64,000 nt of DNA, from positions 868,001-932,000 of the forward strand of contig NZ_CP179727.1 in the NCBI RefSeq assembly GCF_047425875.1, read 5' to 3'. Shown in pieces: positions 59,247 to 64,000 of the stretch. The notes below the pieces were generated by a model. It did not search any database. It was not told the DNA's origin and saw only the letters and a program-made list of their open reading frames with translations. A program made the position numbers and the translations under genes. Position 1 is the first letter of the stretch, and each line of letters begins with the position of its first letter. This stretch comes from Macrococcoides animalis (GTDB lineage Bacteria; Bacillota; Bacilli; Staphylococcales; Staphylococcaceae).

Positions 59247-60866
59247 ATGGCTTGGTGGGGAACATATCTTCTCATTTCTTTAGGTCTACTATTTATGGGT
59301 GTCGTACTAGCGGTTGTAGATAAAATAAAAAGAAAGAATAAAATAAAGACACTTTGGGACAATCAAACTATATTAAATCGCCCTAAAGGCAATCATATTA
59401 AGTACCATCAATATTTCGATTATGTAAAATCACAGCATCACAGTTACATTGATGACATCACTTGGAACGATCTTGACTTAGACCGCATCTTCATAAATTT
59501 AAACTATAACTTCACCACGGTTGGCGAAGAATATATGTACGCTTCACTTAGAAATATTCCTGAACACACAATCCACGAATCATTGATCGAAACGTTAAAA
59601 AATAATCGTTCATTCAGAGAAAAAGTCTCATTTATATTAGCCGACTTAGGTCGTAGCACTAACAACAATGCCAGTAGATTTGCATTTAACAATCAATCTC
59701 ATGAACAATATAATGTTTGGATGATTCTTGTCAGCCTCTTACCTATGCTGAGTTTGTTTGCATTTTATTTTGGATTAAGTGTCGGTATTTTTACATTGAT
59801 GTTTGCAAGTGGTATCGTTATGTCGCTTTCCCTGAATTTTAAATCAAAAAGTGAGTTACTCTATGATGATTTATTTTATGCAGTAAAAGTTATTGATACA
59901 TCAGCTCAACTACTACAACTGAATGAAAGTCATCACTATATCAAACCGCCTAGAATGCGTTCAATCAAATTCTTAAGTTATTTAATGCTCAGTGATGATA
60001 ATAATGAAGCCAATATAGCGTTGCAAATAATCAATGCAATAAAAATGCTTTTTAATACGGATTATCATATCTATCACTATGCACTTCGTATTCTTAGAAA
60101 AAACCAAGCTTCATATGCTCAGTACTATCAAGTTGTTGGGCAATATGACTTAAGTTATAGTGTCGCGATGTACCGTCGAACACTACCTTATTATACTTCA
60201 CCGGAAATCGGACCATTACATACTGAAGAGATTTATCATCCACTACTTAAACGTCCTGTAGCAAATGACTATACGCATCATAGAGGCATATTATTGACTG
60301 GATCTAATGCATCAGGTAAATCAACATTTATGAAGACAATTGCGCTGAACATCGTACTTGCTCAAGCGATTAATACGACAACTAGCGAAGCATTTCGCTA
60401 TCAACCAGGTAGTGTATTAACATCTATGAATTTAGAGGATAGTTTAGCTAAAGGTGACAGTTACTTCATAGCAGAAATTAAATCAATTAAGCGTATTATT
60501 CAAGCAATAGAACAATACCCAGTGACTTACATCTTTATTGACGAGATTCTAAGAGGAACAAATACGAAAGAAAGAATATCATCTGCGACTGCTATTCTTA
60601 ATCATATTAATAACAATAAGAACACAACATTATTTGCCGCAACACACGACATTGAATTAACCGAAATATTGAAAGATAGCTTTGACTTCTATTATTTTAG
60701 AGAACACCTTACAGAAGATAATGATATTGAATTTGATTATACGATTAGAAAAGGCATTACGACAACATCAAATGCCATTGAGTTAATGAGAATACATAAA
60801 TATCCCGAGCATATTTATGACGAAGCAAAAGATACACTTCAACATTTGAAACAATTGAATACATAA
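59247..60866 (+). CDS. MutS-like ATPase with membrane helices
   Basis: 539 residues. An N-terminal membrane helix (about 4-24) and a second pair of helices near 156-196 anchor the protein. The C-terminal MutS domain V has Walker A GSNASGKSTFMKTIA (about residue 350), a YFIAEIKSIKRI segment, Walker B YIFIDEILRGTN (about 430) and the HDIELTEI switch. No mismatch-recognition domain. Proteins of this shape exist across Firmicutes and their role is unknown; they are unlikely to be the repair MutS. Confidence 0.85.
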   Translation: MAWWGTYLLISLGLLFMGVVLAVVDKIKRKNKIKTLWDNQTILNRPKGNHIKYHQYFDYVKSQHHSYIDDITWNDLDLDRIFINLNYNFTTVGEEYMYASLRNIPEHTIHESLIETLKNNRSFREKVSFILADLGRSTNNNASRFAFNNQSHEQYNVWMILVSLLPMLSLFAFYFGLSVGIFTLMFASGIVMSLSLNFKSKSELLYDDLFYAVKVIDTSAQLLQLNESHHYIKPPRMRSIKFLSYLMLSDDNNEANIALQIINAIKMLFNTDYHIYHYALRILRKNQASYAQYYQVVGQYDLSYSVAMYRRTLPYYTSPEIGPLHTEEIYHPLLKRPVANDYTHHRGILLTGSNASGKSTFMKTIALNIVLAQAINTTTSEAFRYQPGSVLTSMNLEDSLAKGDSYFIAEIKSIKRIIQAIEQYPVTYIFIDEILRGTNTKERISSATAILNHINNNKNTTLFAATHDIELTEILKDSFDFYYFREHLTEDNDIEFDYTIRKGITTTSNAIELMRIHKYPEHIYDEAKDTLQHLKQLNT

Positions 60867-60871
60867 AGACT

Positions 60872-60897
60872 ACCCCCATGAAATTATTCGTGGGGGT
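60872..60897. terminator. Terminator between MutS-like and DUF218 genes
   Basis: ACCCCCATGAA-ATTA-TTCGTGGGGGT with T-rich right flank on the plus strand; the stop codon of the convergent gene is inside the stem. Confidence 0.8.
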
Positions 60898-61420
60898 TAA
60901 AATATTTTATATTTTTTTGATACTCCGACAATACTATTTTTCTAGCATAACTATCCTTGTACCAGTTTTCTTTAGAAACGTTTCTAGAATCTGTAACCGG
61001 ACATATCATCAACTTACAGTTTTCTATAAAATATTTTTGATATGTTTTTTTAACTCTTCCTGCATGATAATTTTTACAGACAATAATAGCAGATTGAATC
61101 ATTTTTAATTCTCCACATAATTTTTTGCAGTTTTCTGCATTTTCTTGCGTATTTGTTGCAAAAACATCAACCACTATATCATTTTCAGGTACACCTTGTT
61201 TGACCAAATAACGTTTTAAGTAGCTGGCTTCTGTATCATTTTCTGATAACTTTTTATTTTTCCCACCACTAATAACTATCAATTTAGAAAAGCCTATTTT
61301 ATAAAGATTGGAGGCTGTTTCTGCTAAGCACAACTCGGTACTCCCCGGTATCAATATAACATCAGCTTTATCCAATTCATCTTTTATAAAAATATCATTT
61401 GCTATCTTTTCATAATTCAT
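60884..61420 (-). CDS. YdcF/DUF218-family protein
   Basis: 178 residues from ATG 61420, which follows GGAGGTGG; the frame extends further upstream but overlaps the divergent promoter. Core motifs: ADVILIPGSTELCLAETAS, LIVISGGKN, ENAENCKKLC and SAIIVCKNYHAGRVKKTYQK, the DUF218 SAM/nucleotide-like fold. Function of the family is not established (SAM binding has been reported for YdcF). A second, diverged member is encoded at 62587-63249, with NIPSNAP-like and DeoR genes between. Confidence 0.82.
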   Translation of the reverse strand: MNYEKIANDIFIKDELDKADVILIPGSTELCLAETASNLYKIGFSKLIVISGGKNKKLSENDTEASYLKRYLVKQGVPENDIVVDVFATNTQENAENCKKLCGELKMIQSAIIVCKNYHAGRVKKTYQKYFIENCKLMICPVTDSRNVSKENWYKDSYARKIVLSEYQKNIKYFNPHE

Positions 61421-61501
61421 AAAATCCACCTCCATGCACAAATACGCATTAAAATTTGCACAAATCAGAAATTTCATTATAATAAAGAAAAGGAGGTTAT
61501 T

Positions 61502-61813
61502 ATGATATATCGCATGAGAGAATACGACATTCAACCTCATAGATTTTCTGATTTTAATTATTTATTTTATCATTTTCTACTTCCTAACCAAAAGAAACAT
61601 GGCGCCATTTTGATCGGTCGATTTATTAATGAAGACAAAACAAAAATTATTGCAATTTGGGAGTACAAAAATATTGAGCATTATTATGAAATCGAACAAA
61701 AAATAATACAAACTGAATTACATGAAAAAGCACAAGCATTCAAAAGTTCTATCCCTCCACTCTATATTAGAACACAACAAACATTTTGGGATAACACAAA
61801 TAAATTTATATAA
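61502..61813 (+). CDS. NIPSNAP-family small protein
   Basis: 103 residues. It opens MIYRMREYDIQPHRFSDFNY and continues with a strand-helix layout typical of NIPSNAP (a ferredoxin-like dimeric alpha/beta barrel). Ribosome-binding site AAAGGAGG before ATG 61502. Divergent from the first DUF218 gene (about 80-bp shared promoter region) and 10 bp before the DeoR gene. Role unknown. Confidence 0.75.
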   Translation: MIYRMREYDIQPHRFSDFNYLFYHFLLPNQKKHGAILIGRFINEDKTKIIAIWEYKNIEHYYEIEQKIIQTELHEKAQAFKSSIPPLYIRTQQTFWDNTNKFI

Positions 61814-61823
61814 AGGAGCAAAC

Positions 61824-62582
61824 ATGTTTACTGAAGAAAGACACAAACGGATTATTCATTTGCTAGAAGAAAAAAGAAGCCTGACAACAAAAGAATTGGC
61901 TAAAATACTCAATGTTTCAATTGATTCGATCCGAAGAGATTTTATTACATTAGAAAATAAAGGGTTATTACAAAGAACACATGGTGGCGCTATATTAAAG
62001 CAACAATCGTTAATCTATCCTAAATCCGCTAATGAACGATACACAAATATTGACAATGAAAACTATGCAATTGCCAAAAAAGCTATCACATTCATAAATG
62101 AAAATGAGACTATTTTTGTTGGCGGATCTTCTGTGCATTATGCTATGACTGAATATCTACCTAACGATATTCAATATACAGTCGTTACAAACTCATCCAC
62201 TGTTGCAGAAAAGATTAAATCTATGGAGAATATTCAACTCATTCTTATAGGCGGTACTATGAAGAAATCTGGAAATATGACCGATGCATTGGCTCTCAAT
62301 ATGGTTAATCTATTCCACTTCGATGTTTGTTTTATTACATGTGGTGGTTTCAACGGGAAAGCAATTACAACAACATCCACCGATGTAGCACTTTTCATCA
62401 ATAGTGTGATTAATAATAGTCAAAAGAAAGTTGGACTCATTCACCATTCAAAAACGAACCGTACATTATTTAGTAAAATTGCAGACATTAAAACAATCGA
62501 CACTATTATTACTGATTCAAAAACAAAAGAACAACATCTTTCAGAAATAACATCAAATTTAGAATTAATTATTGCAAAGTGA
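61824..62582 (+). CDS. DeoR-family transcriptional regulator
   Basis: 252 residues. N-terminal helix-turn-helix: RHKRIIHLLEEKRSLTTKEL, then the DSIRRDFITLENKGLLQRTH recognition segment and GGA. The C-terminal sugar-phosphate sensor domain has the ITCGGFNGKAITTTSTDVAL and KTNRTLFSKIADI motifs. Start ATG 61824 follows AAAGGAG. It is flanked by NIPSNAP and DUF218 genes on the same strand, so it likely controls this cluster. Sugar phosphate ligand is typical of the family. Confidence 0.88.
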   Translation: MFTEERHKRIIHLLEEKRSLTTKELAKILNVSIDSIRRDFITLENKGLLQRTHGGAILKQQSLIYPKSANERYTNIDNENYAIAKKAITFINENETIFVGGSSVHYAMTEYLPNDIQYTVVTNSSTVAEKIKSMENIQLILIGGTMKKSGNMTDALALNMVNLFHFDVCFITCGGFNGKAITTTSTDVALFINSVINNSQKKVGLIHHSKTNRTLFSKIADIKTIDTIITDSKTKEQHLSEITSNLELIIAK

Positions 62583-62586
62583 GGAA

Positions 62587-63249
62587 ATGAATATGAAACC
62601 TATTATACCTAAAACACCAGAAGTACCTGATTTAACAAATGAAGAAATAGAGTTTTTGACTTGCGTCACTTTTGGAGAAGAAGTAAAACCGGAAAAATGT
62701 GATGTCCTATTCTTATTTTCTGGAACACATCCTGGACATTGGAAAAAAACGATAGAAGCATTTCATAAAGGTTATATCAATAATATTATTGTGACCGGCG
62801 GAAAGAGTCTTACTGGTGTCCCCCATCCAGAATGGAACCACAAAGATGCAACCGAATCAGAAATCATAACCCAACACCTAATTGATGCAGGTATACCTAG
62901 CAACTGCATTATTTCAGAGAATAAATCCACTAATAGTTTAGATAATGTAATCTATGCAAAAGAGGTATTTAACTTTAAAACAGTAAATAAAATTATGGTT
63001 GTATGCAAAAGTCACGCAACTGGCAGACAGATACGTACACTAGCAAAACATATTCCTCCTCACATGCAATATATACCATATACATTCGATACTTTTTACA
63101 ACAATATTAGAGTTGGACGAGATAATTGGATGAAATCAGACGAAGGAAAATCTAGGGTCTGGGGTGAATATTTAAGAATTCTTCATTACGGTGAAAAAGG
63201 AGATATATTAAAATTGGAGGTAGAAAATGAATCAATCCGATGTGATTAA
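62587..63249 (+). CDS. YdcF/DUF218-family protein, second copy
   Basis: 220 residues from ATG 62587 after GAGGAA. Core motifs: CDVLFLFSGTHPGHWKKTIE, IIVTGGKS, DATESEII and NKIMVVCKSHATGRQIRTLA, a diverged version of the protein at 60884-61420. 4 bp after the DeoR gene. Same unknown role; the pairing of two DUF218 proteins around one regulator is unusual. Confidence 0.82.
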   Translation: MNMKPIIPKTPEVPDLTNEEIEFLTCVTFGEEVKPEKCDVLFLFSGTHPGHWKKTIEAFHKGYINNIIVTGGKSLTGVPHPEWNHKDATESEIITQHLIDAGIPSNCIISENKSTNSLDNVIYAKEVFNFKTVNKIMVVCKSHATGRQIRTLAKHIPPHMQYIPYTFDTFYNNIRVGRDNWMKSDEGKSRVWGEYLRILHYGEKGDILKLEVENESIRCD

Positions 63250-63679
63250 TATCCGATATTATAATGGTAATGATTCTTCTAAGGTTGTTAAACTATTTGA
63301 TGATTTAGGTTATCCATCAGACTCAAATTCTATTAAAAACCGGTTAGAAAATATATTGAGCCACAATGATTATTATGCTCTAGTGCTTGAATCTGATGAT
63401 AAAATTGTTGGATTTTGCGGATTTTGCAAGATGTATATGTTTGAATCAGATGAGTCATATATTAGAATCCTTGCTTTTGTAATTGATTCTGATTATCGTG
63501 GTAATAAATTAGGCTCTAAATTACTTCAAGCTACTGAAGATATTGCCATACAACTTGAAGCACCAATTGTGACTTTTAATAGTGGTAATAGACAAGAAAG
63601 AGAGATTGCTCATCAGTTTTACAAAAATAATGGATATATAATTAAGTCTTCAGGATTTATAAAAAAATTACTCCAATAA
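63227..63679 (+). CDS. GNAT-family N-acetyltransferase
   Basis: 150 residues. The acetyl-CoA motif LAFVIDSDYRGNKLGSKLLQ is clear, and HQFYKNNGYI closes the domain. ATG 63227 follows GGAGG and overlaps the end of the DUF218 gene by 23 bp, so it is coupled to it. Substrate unknown; last gene of the DeoR-linked cluster. Confidence 0.85.
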   Translation: MNQSDVINIRYYNGNDSSKVVKLFDDLGYPSDSNSIKNRLENILSHNDYYALVLESDDKIVGFCGFCKMYMFESDESYIRILAFVIDSDYRGNKLGSKLLQATEDIAIQLEAPIVTFNSGNRQEREIAHQFYKNNGYIIKSSGFIKKLLQ

Positions 63680-63713
63680 CTTTCCTGTAGTAGAAATTGT
63701 AGATATATATTTT

Positions 63714-63747
63714 AACAGCCCACACGATGCTTATCGTGTGGGCTGTT
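63714..63747 (+). terminator. Terminator of the DeoR/DUF218/GNAT cluster
   Basis: AACAGCCCACACGAT (63714-63728), GCTT, ATCGTGTGGGCTGTT (63733-63747), a perfect 15-bp stem; short T content after it. Confidence 0.75.
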
Positions 63748-63863
63748 CACATTTTAGTCATTTGTGACAATCCTATGATAGATACAGTTATCCTATTTAC
63801 ATTAGTACAGAACGGGCGTATCTTAGTATGTGAACGAAATCACGATAAATAAACGAAAAGAAG

Positions 63864-64000
63864 ATGATCCTCATGTTTGGCATATCAATCACAGGTTTAA
63901 TCTTACGCTTCATCATCGGTGGTATCGCTGTTACAGCCGCTTCCATCATCGCTGGTAAAGTCGGAGGTAAACTTGGTGGCATTATCGCAACAATGCCTGC
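63864..64000 (+). CDS. DUF3147-like small membrane protein, partial
   Basis: The frame runs off the end of the window. From ATG 63873 (or the in-frame ATG 63864) it reads MFGISITGLILRFIIGGIAV and continues into glycine-rich AGKVGGKLGGIIATMP, the hydrophobic glycine-patterned start of DUF3147 proteins, some of which are encoded in tandem pairs. The C-terminus is missing. Family call is by pattern. Confidence 0.6.
   Translation, partial: MILMFGISITGLILRFIIGGIAVTAASIIAGKVGGKLGGIIATMP

Noticed and set aside
63797..63982. 61-codon minus-strand frame at the right edge
   Set aside because: Antisense to the DUF3147-like gene start; glycine codons read backwards as proline/alanine.
1..64000. Prophage, insertion sequence, rRNA or tRNA genes
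   Set aside because: No transposase, integrase, phage structural protein, rRNA-like or cloverleaf sequence could be recognised in reading the window; a dedicated search was not possible.

Overview
This window is AT-rich, low-GC Firmicute DNA. The gene content points to Staphylococcaceae, most likely Macrococcus or a close relative. The clues are a pyruvate,phosphate dikinase with its DUF299 regulator, a thioredoxin-type ArsC, TcyP, a NsaRS/BraDE-like resistance module, many CspA copies, and strong AGGAGG ribosome-binding sites with frequent GTG/TTG-like upstream codons. The genus call is inference. No rRNA, tRNA, CRISPR array, transposase or prophage gene was seen, so this looks like chromosomal DNA.

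Layout. 1-2162: end of an acetoin/pyruvate dehydrogenase operon (E3, then E1 alpha running off the edge) behind a perfect cre box. 2497-4911: arsRBC plus a small HhH protein, with two palindromic ArsR operators. 4942-8300: NarL-type two-component system with an ABC exporter. 8438-15439: small enzymes and regulators, an MFS pump with its regulator, and a DMT transporter. 15523-17426: three cspA paralogues, each with its own promoter, structured leader and terminator. 17462-27214: CorA, a YncE-like lipoprotein, nitronate monooxygenase, an amino acid permease, and ppsR-ppdK. 27215-31601: BceAB/BceRS-like antimicrobial-peptide module. 31667-33611: ECF sigma/anti-sigma pair, preceded by a 41-bp tandem repeat array that has its own promoter-like and terminator-like signals. 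33644-38369: cytochrome-b5-like protein, an EEP-family hydrolase, and a PTS EIICBA divergent from a LacI regulator with matching operators. 38368-40498: ArsR/DsbA/MBL operon and a DUF454 protein. 40610-44206: XRE-TPR/PLDc_N/ABC operon, an SdpI-like protein and a tiny antitoxin-like ORF. 44253-47310: lipoprotein, methyltransferase, threonine aldolase, ASCH protein and a P-loop kinase. 47324-50475: histidine kinase behind a chimeric gene (serine hydrolase fused to a response-regulator tail) and a DUF438/hemerythrin/PAS protein. 50570-54944: GNAT enzyme and a TetR-controlled FtsX-type ABC transporter. 55012-56032: LytTR/DUF3021 pair. 56144-57618: small decayed cluster. 57681-60897: tcyP and a membrane-anchored MutS-like ATPase. 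60884-63747: DUF218 / NIPSNAP / DeoR / DUF218 / GNAT cluster. The window ends in a DUF3147-like gene.

The strongest candidates for something new are: (i) the 33383-33611 repeat unit, which looks like a short self-contained transcript of four hairpins with purine-rich loops, overlaid by four overlapping 14-codon frames; (ii) the in-frame chimera at 48272-49204, which leaves a histidine kinase without its response regulator and whose Shine-Dalgarno lies inside a perfect 14-bp hairpin; (iii) the three csp leaders with conserved terminator-like stems; (iv) a VOC gene whose only sensible start is ATA.
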